Assembly: GCF_025465275.1 (NCBI RefSeq)
Contig: NZ_JAODNK010000027.1
Coordinates: 62,001-126,000 of the forward strand
Length of the DNA: 64,000 bases
Origin: Nocardia sp.
Lineage (GTDB): Bacteria; Actinomycetota; Actinomycetes; Mycobacteriales; Mycobacteriaceae
Direction: 5' to 3'
Position numbers and translations under genes: made by a program. Below the pieces are notes generated by a model. That model was not told the origin of the DNA, made no database searches, and worked only from the letters and a program-made list of their open reading frames with translations. This document shows positions 44,362-54,541 of the stretch, piece after piece; position 1 is the stretch's first letter, and every line of letters begins with the position of its first letter.

Positions 44362-46116
44362 GTGCAAGCACCGCCATCGCGGGCCGGCAGCAGGTTCGGG
44401 CCGTACGAATTGCGCTCGTTGCTGGGCAGAGGCGGAATGGGGGAGGTCTACGAGGCCTACGACACCTCCAAGGACCGGGTCGTCGCCGTCAAACTGCTAC
44501 CCGCCGAACTCGCGAAAGACCCCTCCTACCAGGAACGTTTCCGCCGCGAATCACAAGCGGCCGCGCGGCTGGCCGAGCCGCACATCATCCCGATCCACGA
44601 TTGGGGCGAGTACGACGGCCAGCTCTACATCGATATGCGGCTGGTGCGCGGGCAGGATCTGCGCAGCCTGCTGAGCACCCAGGGCGCGATGTCGCCGCAG
44701 CGCGCGGTGGGCATTGTCGAGCAGATCGCCGCGGCGCTGGACGCCGCGCACTACTCGGGTCTGGTGCACCGCGATGTCAAGCCGGCCAATATCCTGGTGA
44801 CCGATGCGGATTTCGCATATCTCGCCGACTTCGGCATCGCCCGCACGGAGGGCGAGACCGGGATCACCATGGCGGGCACCGCCGTCGGCTCGTACGCGTA
44901 TATGGCTCCGGAGCGGTTCGACGACTCCGGACCGGTGACCGGGCGCGCCGATCTGTACTCGCTCGGCTGTGTGCTGCACGAATGCCTCACCGGCAACAAG
45001 CCGTTCCCGGCGACCAATATGAGTGTGCTCATCCGCGGCCATCTTTCCGAACCGCCGCCGCGACCGAGCCTGCAGCACTCCGGGATTCCGGCGGCGCTCG
45101 ACGATGTGGTCGCGCGGGCGCTGGCCAAGGATCCGAGGAGCCGCTATCTCACGGCGGGCGAATTCGCCCGGGCCGCGCGGACCGCCCTCGCCGGTGGTCC
45201 GGTGCAGGCGGCGCCGACCGAGATCCTGCAGCCCGGCCGGATGGTGCCGCCCGCCGCGCCCGGCACGCTGACTCCCACGCCACCGCCGGCCGCACCCACC
45301 ACCGTGCTGCCCACCGTCCGCAGCTCGGATCCGACCGTGGTGCAACCGATTTCCGGCGGGTACCCGATCTACACCACCGGCGCCTTCCCGCCGCCCGATG
45401 ATGGGCCGGGCACCTCGGATCTGCCGGTGATCCTGCCGACGGACCCGACCAGGGTGCGTGTCAGCGACTTCCACTATCAGCCGCTGCCGCAGAGCGCGCA
45501 GCAGCCGCAGGCGCCGGTCTGGGGTCACGCGGCGACGCCGCAGCGGGATTTCCCGTATGCGCCGACACCCGATCCCTCGCTGTATCCGACGTCGGACCAT
45601 CCGCGAGCGGATCCGGAGCCCGCGCCGTCCTACCGGCCGCGGCGCAAATCGATGGCGGCGCCGATATCGATCGGCGTACTGGTGGTCGCCGCTGCCGCGA
45701 TCGCCGGTGCGGTGGGCTGGCAGGTCCTCGACCACTCCCGGAGCGAATCACCGAGTACGACCGTGGCACAGGGCAATCCGAGCATCACCGTGCCACTGTC
45801 GGGACCGAAGACATCGACCGCTCCTCCGGCGCAGACCACCGTCCAGCTGCCGGCGGGTTCGACTCCGTGTCCGCTGGTTTATCCGGCAGTCAACGGTTAC
45901 ACCGGCTCCGCGATCGGATCCACGGTTACCAGTTGCCCTTTCGCGGAACAGGTTCGCCAGGCATATGCCGATGCGACTTCGGGCCGGCCGGGTTCGGCAA
46001 GTAGTGTGGTGGTTGTCAGCCCGGTAACAAATCGGGCGTACACGATGAACTGCACGGCGACAGGGAAATTGGTCACCTGCATCGGTGGTGAGAACGCGGT
46101 GGTGTATGTCTACTGA
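44362..46116 (+). CDS. Receptor-type Ser/Thr protein kinase
   Basis: A 584-residue PknB-type kinase. The kinase domain has [13 protein letters not shown] (about 22-34), invariant Lys in VAVKLLP (K44), HRDVKPAN (136-143) and DFGIAR (156-161). A Pro-rich juxtamembrane region leads to one membrane helix (431-453). The extracellular domain of about 130 residues has four cysteines (PCPL, TSCPF, MNCTA, VTCIGG), probably two disulfides. It would phosphorylate cytoplasmic proteins in response to an envelope signal. GTG 44362 has GGAGG nine bases upstream; TTG 44353 is possible. The two lipoproteins that follow overlap or adjoin it, suggesting a shared envelope function. Confidence 0.92.
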   Translation: MQAPPSRAGSRFGPYELRSLLGRGGMGEVYEAYDTSKDRVVAVKLLPAELAKDPSYQERFRRESQAAARLAEPHIIPIHDWGEYDGQLYIDMRLVRGQDLRSLLSTQGAMSPQRAVGIVEQIAAALDAAHYSGLVHRDVKPANILVTDADFAYLADFGIARTEGETGITMAGTAVGSYAYMAPERFDDSGPVTGRADLYSLGCVLHECLTGNKPFPATNMSVLIRGHLSEPPPRPSLQHSGIPAALDDVVARALAKDPRSRYLTAGEFARAARTALAGGPVQAAPTEILQPGRMVPPAAPGTLTPTPPPAAPTTVLPTVRSSDPTVVQPISGGYPIYTTGAFPPPDDGPGTSDLPVILPTDPTRVRVSDFHYQPLPQSAQQPQAPVWGHAATPQRDFPYAPTPDPSLYPTSDHPRADPEPAPSYRPRRKSMAAPISIGVLVVAAAAIAGAVGWQVLDHSRSESPSTTVAQGNPSITVPLSGPKTSTAPPAQTTVQLPAGSTPCPLVYPAVNGYTGSAIGSTVTSCPFAEQVRQAYADATSGRPGSASSVVVVSPVTNRAYTMNCTATGKLVTCIGGENAVVYVY

Positions 46117-47059
46117 CCCGATTCCGGCCTGTCGCAAGGCCATTGCTCGGGGCGTTACCCTGGCGACGTTATTAGCGGCATCCGCATGCGCGGTGCATGT
46201 GAGTTCGGCGGGTTCTCCCACGGCTGGGTCCGCGAGCGTGGCGCCTGCCGCCGAAACGGCTGCGGCGCCGGGTCTCTCGATGGTCGCGCCGAACCTGCCG
46301 GGCCTGTTCGGGCTGCCCAAATCCATTACGTTCGCCGCCGATTTCGCGGATCTGCAGTCCGGACTCGACGGCCGCATCGGTCTCGCGGTCATGCCGGTCG
46401 GCGGCGGGGATATGACGGTGCTGGGAAACTGGAGCTCCGGAGTCGCGTGGTCCACCATCAAGGTGCCGCTCGCACTCGCCGCGCTGCGGCGTGATCCGAC
46501 CGGATTGCGCTCCACCGCCGAGGCGGCCATCACCTTCTCCGATAATGATGCGGCGCAGGAACTCTGGAACTCGCTCGGGAACGGGGCCGAGGCCGCCGAC
46601 GCGGTCGAAGCGATCCTGCGCGAGGCCGGTGACGGCTTCACCGATGTCGCGGCCCGGCACACCCGCCTCGCCATGATGGGGGCCGATGACGAGCTCGCCT
46701 TCGGCGCGACCGACTGGTCGCTGACCGATCAGGTGCGCTTCGCGTCCAAACTGCCCTGCCTGCCGCGGGCGAATTCGGTTGTCTCGCTGATGAGTGACAT
46801 CACCCCGAGTCAGAGCTGGGGTCTGGGCAGGCTGATCGGCGCGGAATTCAAGGGCGGCTGGGGACCGGACGACGACACCGGCAAATACACCGTGCGGCAA
46901 TTCGGTCTGGTGCCGACGCTCGCCGGGCCGATCGCCGTGGCCATGGCCGCCGAGCCGACCTCCGGCTCCTTCGACGACGCCACCGACATGATGGACAAGC
47001 TCGCGCTGCTGGTCGGCGATCACCTCCCTGATCTGCCCGGGGGCCTCTGCACGCACTAG
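46106..47059 (+). CDS. Beta-lactamase-like (SxxK) lipoprotein, copy 1
   Basis: A 317-residue lipoprotein with the serine beta-lactamase/transpeptidase fold. The lipobox Cys is at 28 (LLAASAC). Then come WSTIKVPL (S116-x-x-K119), SDN (145-147) and KGGWG (249 on), the three active-site motifs. The Glu-containing omega-loop motif of class A enzymes is not evident, so hydrolysis of beta-lactams is doubtful; a penicillin-recognition or amidase role is possible. The start ATG 46106 lies 11 bases inside the kinase gene's 3' end, so translation is coupled. A close paralogue follows. Confidence 0.8.
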   Translation: MSTDPIPACRKAIARGVTLATLLAASACAVHVSSAGSPTAGSASVAPAAETAAAPGLSMVAPNLPGLFGLPKSITFAADFADLQSGLDGRIGLAVMPVGGGDMTVLGNWSSGVAWSTIKVPLALAALRRDPTGLRSTAEAAITFSDNDAAQELWNSLGNGAEAADAVEAILREAGDGFTDVAARHTRLAMMGADDELAFGATDWSLTDQVRFASKLPCLPRANSVVSLMSDITPSQSWGLGRLIGAEFKGGWGPDDDTGKYTVRQFGLVPTLAGPIAVAMAAEPTSGSFDDATDMMDKLALLVGDHLPDLPGGLCTH

Positions 47060-47110
47060 TAGCACATGGAATCCCCCGGCGCACACGGCAATCCTCGAGA
47101 TTGACGCATA

Positions 47111-47144
47111 CCGGTGAGTCCGCTAGGAAACAGGGACTCACCGG
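47111..47144. other. Perfect 11-bp hairpin between the two lipoprotein genes
   Basis: CCGGTGAGTCC and GGACTCACCGG pair around a 12-base loop, 19 bases before the second gene's GTG. It may be a terminator, a processing site or a leader structure. Confidence 0.6.
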
Positions 47145-47163
47145 AGATGATGGAGGTAACCGG

Positions 47164-48051
47164 GTGGACGCACCGTATTCGCTACGTCGCCGCTTCGCAC
47201 GTGTCGCGGGCGGTGGTGCGGCGGTCCTGCTGGTGGCGGTCCTGACCGGCTGCACCAGCAAGCCGGTGCTGGTACCCGATGCCACCACCGCGGCCGCCGG
47301 ACCGACAACCACCACCTCCGCCGTCAACCTCGCGGTGCCCGGCACGCTCGCTTGGGATTTCACCAATGAGCTGCAGCCTTCGCTCAGCGGCAAGATCGGG
47401 CTGGCCGTCATGCCGGTCGGTGGTGATCGGGTGGTGGCAGTGGGTGATTGGAATTCCGGTCCGGCCTGGTCGAGCATCAAGGTGCCGCTCGCGCTGGCCG
47501 CGCTACGGCAGAACCCCGGCGGGTACACCGCTGCTGCTACCGCGGCCATCACCCTCTCCGACAACACCGCTGCCGACACCCTGTGGCAGTCGCTGGGCAC
47601 CCCCGATACCGCTGCCGCCACCGTGCAGGCGGTGCTGCGCGAGGGCGGCGATACCGTCACCACGGTGCCCGCCACCAGGGCTCGCGCCGATTACTCGGCT
47701 TTCGGGCAAGCCGAGTGGTCCATTGCCGATCAGCTGAAATTCGCCTCGAAACTGCCGTGCCTGCCGCAGTCCGAATCCGTCACCTCGCTCATGGGCAAGA
47801 TCAGCTCAGGGCAGCGCTGGGGGCTCGGCACGCTGGACGGCGCCCAATTCAAGGGTGGGTGGGGACCCGATCCCAGCGGGAACTACCTGGTCCGGCAGTT
47901 CGGATTGATACCGGTCCAGGGTGGGCAGGTCGCCATCGCGATTGCCGCACAGGCCACTTCGGGCTCCTTCGACGAGGGCACCACCATGCTCACCAAGATC
48001 TCGGCGCTCATCGGCAAGCATCTGGGCGAACTGCGCGGCGGCGCCTGCTGA
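47164..48051 (+). CDS. Beta-lactamase-like (SxxK) lipoprotein, copy 2
   Basis: A 295-residue paralogue of the gene before it. The lipobox is LTGC (C30). Active-site motifs are WSSIKVPL (S103-x-x-K106), SDN (132-134) and KGGWG (230 on). The order and spacing match copy 1, as do ASKLPCLP and RQFGLIPV, so the two arose by tandem duplication. The start is GTG 47164, with GGAGGTAACCGG upstream. Its own ribosome site and the hairpin before it allow separate control. Confidence 0.8.
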   Translation: MDAPYSLRRRFARVAGGGAAVLLVAVLTGCTSKPVLVPDATTAAAGPTTTTSAVNLAVPGTLAWDFTNELQPSLSGKIGLAVMPVGGDRVVAVGDWNSGPAWSSIKVPLALAALRQNPGGYTAAATAAITLSDNTAADTLWQSLGTPDTAAATVQAVLREGGDTVTTVPATRARADYSAFGQAEWSIADQLKFASKLPCLPQSESVTSLMGKISSGQRWGLGTLDGAQFKGGWGPDPSGNYLVRQFGLIPVQGGQVAIAIAAQATSGSFDEGTTMLTKISALIGKHLGELRGGAC

Positions 48052-48134
48052 GTGCGAAGTGAAAAACCAGGCGTAACCAGCGGTTCACGGGGGCGCGACC
48101 CACAGGGCACCACACTCGGGGCAAGATAGGGCAT

Positions 48135-49166
48135 ATGCGCATCGGAGTCTTGACCGGAGGCGGAGACTGCCCAGGCCTGAACGCGGTGATCCGTGCTGTC
48201 GTTCGCACCTCGAACGGCCGCTGGGGTGATGCGATCATCGGCTTCCAGGACGGGTGGCGCGGGCTACTCGAGGATCGCAAGATCCAGATCCTGAACAATG
48301 ATCGCACCGACCGGCTGCTCACCAAGGGCGGCACCATTCTCGGCACCGCACGCACCAATCCGGACGTACTGCGGGCCGGATTGCCGCGCATCAAGCAGAC
48401 TCTCGACGACAACGGCATCGACGCTCTCATCCCCATCGGCGGCGAGGGCACGCTGACGGCCGCCAGTTGGCTGGCCGAAGAGGGCGTGCCGGTGGTCGGG
48501 GTACCCAAGACCATCGACAACGACATCGACTGCACCGACACCACCTTCGGCCACGACACCGCGGTGGCCATTGCCACCGAGGCCATCGACCGGCTGCACA
48601 CCACCGCGGAATCACATCAGCGCGTCATGCTGGTCGAGGTGATGGGCCGGCATGCGGGCTGGATCGCCATGAACTGCGGTATCGCCTCCGGTGCGCACCT
48701 GACCCTGGTGCCCGAGGTCCCGTTCGATGTGGACGAGGTCTGCGCCATGGTGAAACGCCGCTTCCAGCGCGGTGATTCGCACTTCATCTGCGTCGTGGCG
48801 GAGGGCGCGCATCCGGCGCCCGACTCCATGTCGTTGCGCGACGGCGGAATCGACGAATTCGGGCATGTGAAGTTCACCGGGGTGGCGCAGCAGCTGGCTC
48901 CGGAAATCGAGCGGCGCATCGGGAAAGAGGTGCGGGTGACCGTGCTCGGCCATGTGCAGCGCGGCGGGACCCCGACACCGTACGACCGGGTGCTGGCCAC
49001 CCGCTTCGGCGTGCATGCGGCAGAAGCCGTGCACGCCGGGAATTTCGGGCAGATGGTGGCACTGCACGGGACAGAGGTCGACCTCGTTCCGCTGTCGGAA
49101 GCCACCAAGCAGCTCAAACTCGTTCCGCAGGACCGCTACCGGGAAGCCGCAGCGTTCTTCGGGTAA
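48135..49166 (+). CDS. pfkA: 6-phosphofructokinase
   Basis: A 343-residue phosphofructokinase that phosphorylates fructose 6-phosphate in glycolysis. [18 protein letters not shown] (residues about 4-21) binds phosphate. The donor-site motif is PIGGEGTL, and [16 protein letters not shown] carries the catalytic Asp. [12 protein letters not shown] and the C-terminal [15 protein letters not shown] are typical. GGEGT with PKTIDND is the actinobacterial form, found in ATP enzymes though PKTIDND is shared with PPi-dependent ones. Start ATG 48135. A perfect terminator follows. Confidence 0.97.
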   Translation: MRIGVLTGGGDCPGLNAVIRAVVRTSNGRWGDAIIGFQDGWRGLLEDRKIQILNNDRTDRLLTKGGTILGTARTNPDVLRAGLPRIKQTLDDNGIDALIPIGGEGTLTAASWLAEEGVPVVGVPKTIDNDIDCTDTTFGHDTAVAIATEAIDRLHTTAESHQRVMLVEVMGRHAGWIAMNCGIASGAHLTLVPEVPFDVDEVCAMVKRRFQRGDSHFICVVAEGAHPAPDSMSLRDGGIDEFGHVKFTGVAQQLAPEIERRIGKEVRVTVLGHVQRGGTPTPYDRVLATRFGVHAAEAVHAGNFGQMVALHGTEVDLVPLSEATKQLKLVPQDRYREAAAFFG

Positions 49167-49167
49167 G

Positions 49168-49203
49168 AATTGGGGCCCTGCACAGGAGTGCAGGGCCCCA
49201 ATT
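49168..49203 (+). terminator. pfkA terminator
   Basis: AATTGGGGCCCTGCAC and GTGCAGGGCCCCAATT form a perfect 16-bp stem around AGGA, followed by TT. It begins two bases after the stop. Confidence 0.95.
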
Positions 49204-49322
49204 TTTACAGAGGGTGACAACTGATTTCGCAAGTTCGGGGTAACTCCGGGGGTACCCCCAAATCGTCACGCCTCCCAACCGCACCACGCATCCCCAACAG
49301 CCAACGGCTCCCAAGCTGTGCG

Positions 49323-49541
49323 CTAAAGGTTCGGGGAGGCGGTCGGATCGAAGCTGCCGCTCGTCAGTGCGGCGGTAAAGTTGTCCCATTCGGTTGGGCC
49401 GAATACCAGTTTCGGGCCTGTCGGGTTCTTGCTGTCCCGTACTCCCACACCACTATCGAGAAAAGCGATCTCCACACACTCCTTCGCGCCGGTGCTGCGC
49501 GCGCTCTTGAACCACCTCACGCCGGACGGTTCGACGTTCAC
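49323..49541 (-). CDS. DUF397 small protein, second copy
   Basis: A 72-residue DUF397 protein (VRWFKSARSTGAKECVEIAF, VGVRDSKNPTGPKLVFGPTE). It overlaps the stop of the HTH gene upstream by four bases. It is the paralogue of the gene at 10155-10349. Confidence 0.9.
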   Translation of the reverse strand: MNVEPSGVRWFKSARSTGAKECVEIAFLDSGVGVRDSKNPTGPKLVFGPTEWDNFTAALTSGSFDPTASPNL

Positions 49542-50419
49542 GTCTCGTACTCCTTCGCTGCCTTCCGCAAGAGATCCCTACTGGTGGCATCGTCCAGCGC
49601 AGAGCGCTGAAGAGCCTGGTACGCCTCGAGATACCGGTCGACTGCGGCCTGCTTCTCCAGGTACAGATCGCCCAGGAAGTTCTCCAGGTACACCACGGTG
49701 GGTTCGACCGGCTTGTTGCCGCTGTCCCGGCCGAAATCCAGAATCACGAAGGGCCCGACGGTATGCCCGATCGGGACGCCCGCTGAGAAGGGTAGTACAC
49801 GCACAGCAATCGTCGGGAGTGTCGACATATCCGCGACGCGTCGCAATTGCGCCGCCATTATCCGCGGACTGCCTACGACCCTGCGTAATGCCGTTTCGTG
49901 CACCACCATATCGAGGCTTGCAGCACTGCGCTTTCGGGTCAAAAGGGACTGCCGGCGGATCTTCAATTGCACTCTGCGGTCGATCTCTTCGCGTGCAGCA
50001 TCCGGCCAGTAATCACTGATCAGGACGCGCGCGTAGTCGGCGGTCTGCAACAGGCCGGGGATCAGATCGGGCTGGTAGGAGATCAGGCCGCGGGCCGAAG
50101 CCTCCAGGCCCACATACACATTGAAACCCTCGGGAATGAGGTCGTCGTATTCGTGCCACCAGGACTTGACACTCGCCTGTTGGGCGAGGCCGACGACGGC
50201 GGTGGTGAATTCCTCATCGAAGTCGTATATGCGACATAATTCCCTAATGTCCAGTACGCGAATCTTTTCCGCGTTACCGGTTTCCAGGCGCTGGAGTTTC
50301 GACTCGCTCCACTCCATCAGCGCCGCCGCTTCGGCAATCGTCACATTGCATAACATCCGCCCCTCACGCAGGTATCGCCCCAGTTGACGGCGCGGCAGTG
50401 TAGAACCATGCTCGGACAT
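49538..50419 (-). CDS. WhiJ-like HTH regulator with DUF5753 domain, second copy
   Basis: A 293-residue regulator of the same architecture as the one at 10346-11227. The XRE HTH is at residues about 8-60 (RQLGRYLREGRMLCNVTIAE, AAALMEWSESKLQRLETG). DUF5753 follows with YQPDLIPGLLQTADYARVLI and VLPFSAGVPIGHTVGPFVIL. It is followed by its DUF397 partner. Unlike the first pair, no ACTGGGT-type palindrome is visible upstream, so the two pairs may be separately controlled. Confidence 0.9.
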   Translation of the reverse strand: MSEHGSTLPRRQLGRYLREGRMLCNVTIAEAAALMEWSESKLQRLETGNAEKIRVLDIRELCRIYDFDEEFTTAVVGLAQQASVKSWWHEYDDLIPEGFNVYVGLEASARGLISYQPDLIPGLLQTADYARVLISDYWPDAAREEIDRRVQLKIRRQSLLTRKRSAASLDMVVHETALRRVVGSPRIMAAQLRRVADMSTLPTIAVRVLPFSAGVPIGHTVGPFVILDFGRDSGNKPVEPTVVYLENFLGDLYLEKQAAVDRYLEAYQALQRSALDDATSRDLLRKAAKEYET

Positions 50420-50661
50420 AGCGTGCTCCCCCGCGAAGGCAGTCTTCGGTCACTATGAACGATGCTCCCATGCGGTATGAATGCCGACCTGGCGCTTTCG
50501 CAAAACTTTCCCGGGACGCGCGAATTCGGTTGCCCACCGGTTCCGGCAATGCTGGACTTGAATCGCGCCCGGCCAGAGCCGGAGCCTTGATCCTGGTCCC
50601 CCTCGTCCCCGAGCCGGGCGCACCAACCTCATACCGCCAACGGCGGCAGCACCACTCGCCC

Positions 50662-53541
50662 CTACCCCGCGACCTGCACCACCACAATCGCCAACAGCAA
50701 AACCAGCGCCAACACCGCTACCCCCAACACCACCAGCGCCGCAACCTGCGACCGCTCCACCCCACCGACCCCCGAACCCTGCTGCTGCGCACCCGAATTC
50801 ACCGGATACCCCGACGGCGGCCCAAACCCCCGCCCGGTGTTCTCCACACCTGCAAACCGCGGCCCCGCACCCTCCGCAGCCGCGAACTGCGGTCCCACCC
50901 CCGCACCCTCCACAGCCGGGAACTGCGGTCCCACCCCCGCACCCTCCACACCTGCGTACTGCGGACCCGCGCTCTCACCTCGGGCGAATTGAGATCCGGG
51001 GCCCGTGGTTTCCGGGCCAGAAAACTGCGGACCCTGGCCGGTGGATTCCACACTGCCGAACGGCATCCCAGACCCAGTCGTCTCCACACCCGCGGCCTCG
51101 CTCCCAGTCGCCGCACCGCGAGCCCAAGTCCGCTCCGGCTCCGAACCTCCGGAAACACCCTCCCCCGCAGGCACAAACGCCCCCGACCTCGGATGCCGCA
51201 ATCCCACCCCCGGATAGCCCTCCACCCCATGGGTTCCCGCTGATTCGGCATTCGACTCCACACCCGCCGCGACAACCGGGCTATCGGCCGTCAGCACACT
51301 GTCCGGATCCACAGCACCGGAGGCGAACCCAGCCCTCTCGAACTCCGCGCGAGCGCCCTCGTTCCCCCGCCCCGGCGCGGCCCCACCCTCGTCGGCCGAA
51401 TGCGCGCGAGCCGCCGAACCTGCGCCCTGCGGCTGCCCAGTGTCGGAATCTTGCGCGGCGCTCTCTGCCACCGAGCCACCCGGCGCACCCCCGGACTTCG
51501 CGTCGCCCGCATTCGGCGCACCGACGGCGTCCGTCAGCGATCCTTCGTCCGCATTCGATTCTCCCTCAGCGGGTTCCGGTACCCCCGTGGCCGAATATCT
51601 TGCGGCCCTTTGCCTAGCGGCCGAGCCACCCGAAGCCGCCACTTCGGCAGTCGCCGCAGCGGACCGCCCGCCTTCGGCCGAGATGCGCGATTCCAGCGAG
51701 CCGGGTTCGGCGGACTGTTGCGACGAACCCCCTTCTCCATGCCGAGAATCCACCGATTGGGGCGGCCCACCCGGCTCTCCACGTTCCGAACTCGCAGGCT
51801 GCGGTGGAACTCCCGGCTCCGAACCGGGCGCGGTCGACGGCCTGCTGTCTGATGACGGGACCCGGGCCGCATGTTTCGGGCCCGCGGCGGGATCCGCGGG
51901 ACGTGCACCGAGGCTCGTGGACGGCAACTCGGTGGAGCCTTGCGATACGGGCTGAGGTGGGGTGTCCGGCGGGGACTCCGAGTCGGTGGCGCATGACAGA
52001 CGGGTGTCAGCGCCTGGCACCTGCGGCTTGGGGTCCGAACGTGCGGCGGGATCCGCCGGCGGCGCAACAGTGCTCGCGGGCTGCAGCTCATCGGCACCGG
52101 TGACGGGCCCGGACAGCGTGGCCCGTGAGGGAACCCTCGGGGTCGGGAAGGAATCGGTTGGTTGGGAGTACATGTCCTGGGAGGACGGCGGGGGCGGGGT
52201 GGCGGCGGGCGGCGGGACGGGTTCCTGATGCGCGGGGGACGCAATCGGTTGCGGCACTACATCTGTCGGCTGGCTGGACGCATCTGCTTGTGGGGCTTGC
52301 GGATTCGCCGGGTCGGATGAATAGCCCCCGGGGGCCGGCGGTGTGATCAGCTGCGGGGCTGGAGTATTGGGATGCGACGTGTGTGCGGCCTGGCCCTGGG
52401 GGTGGGGCGCGGGCACGGAATTGGGGATCTGCTGTTGAGGGGCGGGAACCGGTTGTTGCGGGGCCAGTGCCGGTTGTTGCGGAGCCAGTGCCGGTTGTTG
52501 CGGGGCGGGGTAACCGGCGGGGTAGCCCTGTGGCGGCACCTGGTAGGTGGCCGGATAGCCCTGCGGCGGAACAGGTCCGGGCGAGTAGGGGGGTGGGGCG
52601 GCGGGGTAGCCGGCGGGCGGGGCGGCGTAGGGGGGCGGGACCGCGGCGTAGCCGGGCGGGGAAGACGGTTGGGGGGCTGGCTGATTCGGGTAGATCGACT
52701 GGCCCGGGGATGCGGTGAGGGCGCGGCGGGCGGCCTTGGCGAATTCGGTGCAGGAAGGGAAGCGATCCATGGGGCGCTTGGCCATGCCCTTGGTGATGAC
52801 GGCGTCCATGGCGGGGGTGAGGCCGGGGCGGCGGAGGCTGACCGGCGGGGGCAGCAGTTGCAGGTGGCCGCGAATGAGTTCGGAGGGGTCCGGGGAATCG
52901 AAGGGACCCGCGCCTATGAGCAGCCAGTAGAGGGCACACGCCAGGGAGTACTGATCGGTGGTGTGATCGAGGTGCGCGCCGGTCATCTGTTCGGGCGAGG
53001 CGTAGGCCAGGGTGGCGGTGAACATGCCGCGCTGGGTCAGGTGGGTGGAATCCTCACGCAGGCGGGCGATGCCGAAGTCGGTGAGGAACACCCGTTCTCC
53101 GTGCCCGCCGACGGCGCGCGCCAGAATGATATTGGCGGGCTTCACATCCCGGTGCAGCACGCCCATGGTGTGCGCGTAATCCAGTGCGGCGGCAACACCT
53201 TCGATAATCTGCACGGCCCGTTCCGGCGGCAGCATGGTGACATCGACCCCGGCGGCATCCACCCCGTCGATGTACTGCATGGAGATCCAGAGCTGTTCGT
53301 CCTCGGTACCGCGGTCGTACACCTCGACGATATTGGGGTGATCCAGCTGCGCCACCAGATCGGCTTCGCGATTGAAGCGAATGCGGATCTCCCTGTCCGC
53401 GAAGAGCTCCCGATTCAGCAGCTTCAAGGCGGTGAGCCGCCCCAGCCGTGGGTGACGGGCGAGATACACCGATCCCATCCCGCCCTGTCCGAGCAGCCGC
53501 TCAATGGTGAAACCGGCGAACACGTCACCGTTGTTCAACAC
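50662..53541 (-). CDS. Tail-anchored Ser/Thr protein kinase with a very long linker
   Basis: A 959-residue kinase. The PknB-like domain covers about residues 10-272: LGQGGMGSVY (17-26), K40 in [14 protein letters not shown] (near 131-138) and DFGIAR. About 650 residues of low complexity follow, first Pro/Gln/Tyr-rich (PPQGYPA, PQQPALA repeats), then Ser/Glu/Gly-rich, then a 12-residue repeat with QFA and EGAG. One membrane helix ends the protein (QVAALVVLGVAVLALVLLLA), with almost nothing outside. It thus lacks an extracellular sensor and may sense by clustering. The start is GTG 53541, with GGAAGGGGG upstream. Confidence 0.9.
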   Translation of the reverse strand: MLNNGDVFAGFTIERLLGQGGMGSVYLARHPRLGRLTALKLLNRELFADREIRIRFNREADLVAQLDHPNIVEVYDRGTEDEQLWISMQYIDGVDAAGVDVTMLPPERAVQIIEGVAAALDYAHTMGVLHRDVKPANIILARAVGGHGERVFLTDFGIARLREDSTHLTQRGMFTATLAYASPEQMTGAHLDHTTDQYSLACALYWLLIGAGPFDSPDPSELIRGHLQLLPPPVSLRRPGLTPAMDAVITKGMAKRPMDRFPSCTEFAKAARRALTASPGQSIYPNQPAPQPSSPPGYAAVPPPYAAPPAGYPAAPPPYSPGPVPPQGYPATYQVPPQGYPAGYPAPQQPALAPQQPALAPQQPVPAPQQQIPNSVPAPHPQGQAAHTSHPNTPAPQLITPPAPGGYSSDPANPQAPQADASSQPTDVVPQPIASPAHQEPVPPPAATPPPPSSQDMYSQPTDSFPTPRVPSRATLSGPVTGADELQPASTVAPPADPAARSDPKPQVPGADTRLSCATDSESPPDTPPQPVSQGSTELPSTSLGARPADPAAGPKHAARVPSSDSRPSTAPGSEPGVPPQPASSERGEPGGPPQSVDSRHGEGGSSQQSAEPGSLESRISAEGGRSAAATAEVAASGGSAARQRAARYSATGVPEPAEGESNADEGSLTDAVGAPNAGDAKSGGAPGGSVAESAAQDSDTGQPQGAGSAARAHSADEGGAAPGRGNEGARAEFERAGFASGAVDPDSVLTADSPVVAAGVESNAESAGTHGVEGYPGVGLRHPRSGAFVPAGEGVSGGSEPERTWARGAATGSEAAGVETTGSGMPFGSVESTGQGPQFSGPETTGPGSQFARGESAGPQYAGVEGAGVGPQFPAVEGAGVGPQFAAAEGAGPRFAGVENTGRGFGPPSGYPVNSGAQQQGSGVGGVERSQVAALVVLGVAVLALVLLLAIVVVQVAG
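50848..50991 (-). repeat. 36-bp tandem repeats in the kinase linker
   Basis: Units begin with GAACTGCGG or GTACTGCGG at 50884, 50920 and 50956, a 36-base period (12 codons), with partial units on either side. They encode GVGPQF(P/A)-x-VEGA-type repeats. Confidence 0.8.
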
Positions 53542-53637
53542 TGCGACGACCCCCTTCCGGTGACGTACAAGTCCGTGAGCCTACCGCGCCGAGCGCTGCC
53601 TTACCGTGGCTGGTGACAGCCCATTGTCACCGCTGAA

Positions 53638-54297
53638 TCAGCCCGGTGTCACCAGTCCGGATTCGTAGGCCAGCACCACCGCTTGCGCGCGATCACGCAG
53701 GTTCAGTTTGGCGAAAACTTTCGACACATGGGTCTTCACGGTCTGTTCCGCGACGAAGAGATTATCGGCGATCTCGGCATTGGACAGGCCGCGTGCGACC
53801 AACTCCAGCACCTCCCGCTCGCGCGGTGTGAGCACCGACAGCGCAGGCGCCGGGGTGCGGCGATTGCGGCGCTTGGTGACATCGGCGATGAGCCGGCGCG
53901 TGACGGTCGGCGCGAGTAGCGCATCACCGGCGGCGACCACGCGCACCGCGCGCACTAACTCTTCGGCGGGTGCGTCCTTGAGCAGAAAGCCACTCGCGCC
54001 GATACCCAGCGCCTCGTACACATAGTCGTCGATATCGAAGGTGGTGAGCATGAGCACCCGCACCGGCGGATCGAAGCCCGCCGAGAGAATCGCCCGGGCC
54101 GCATCGAGCCCGTTCATCTCCGGCATGCGCACATCCATGAGCACCACATCCGGCCGCAACCGTTTCGCCTCCGCCACAGCGGTTTTGCCGTCGGGCGCAT
54201 CCCCGATCACGCTGATATCGGGTTGCGCGGACAGCAGTGCACCGAACCCCTGCCGAACCATCGCCTGATCATCAGCGATCAATACCGTTATAACCAC
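53638..54297 (-). CDS. NarL/LuxR-type response regulator
   Basis: A 219-residue regulator. The receiver domain has IADDQAMVRQGF, the phospho-Asp in VVLMDVRMPEMNG (near residue 54) and FLLKDAPAEE. The LuxR HTH is LTPREREVLELVARGLSNAE, IADNLFVAEQTVKTHVSKVF. The start is GTG 54297, with GAGGTGGGA upstream. Its likely kinase is encoded at 54606-55844, but a 308-base gap with a repeat array separates the two, which is unusual. Confidence 0.95.
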   Translation of the reverse strand: MVITVLIADDQAMVRQGFGALLSAQPDISVIGDAPDGKTAVAEAKRLRPDVVLMDVRMPEMNGLDAARAILSAGFDPPVRVLMLTTFDIDDYVYEALGIGASGFLLKDAPAEELVRAVRVVAAGDALLAPTVTRRLIADVTKRRNRRTPAPALSVLTPREREVLELVARGLSNAEIADNLFVAEQTVKTHVSKVFAKLNLRDRAQAVVLAYESGLVTPG

Positions 54298-54380
54298 AGT
54301 CCCACCTCGCGCACCTCACCGAGTTTGCCACGTCCCCCACCCAACAGCCCCGCCGCAGCACGTTCGCACCCCAACGCGCC

Positions 54381-54541
54381 CACCTCCGTCATCCCCGCAT
54401 CCTCACCCCCGTCATCCCGGCACGTTCACCTCCGTCATCCCGGCGCGTTCACCTCCGTCATCCCGGCGCGTTCACCTCCGTCATCCCGGCACGTTCACCT
54501 CCGTCATCCCGGCACGTTCACCTCCGTCATCCCGGCACGCT
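54381..54541. repeat. Seven tandem 23-bp repeats
   Basis: Units start at 54381, 54404, 54427, 54450, 54473, 54496 and 54519. The core is CCGTCATCCCGGC(A/G)CGTT with the lead CACCT; the first unit is more diverged. There are no unique spacers. Its unit resembles the left arm of the interspersed palindrome that follows. Confidence 0.95.

Noticed and set aside
52372..53616. Long Gly/Arg-rich frame opposite the kinase at 50.7-53.5 kb
   Set aside because: The composition is the shadow of the kinase and its Pro-rich linker; the minus strand has all kinase motifs.
54381..54541. Tandem 23-bp units considered as a CRISPR array
   Set aside because: The units abut directly with no unique spacers, are short, and no cas genes are present.
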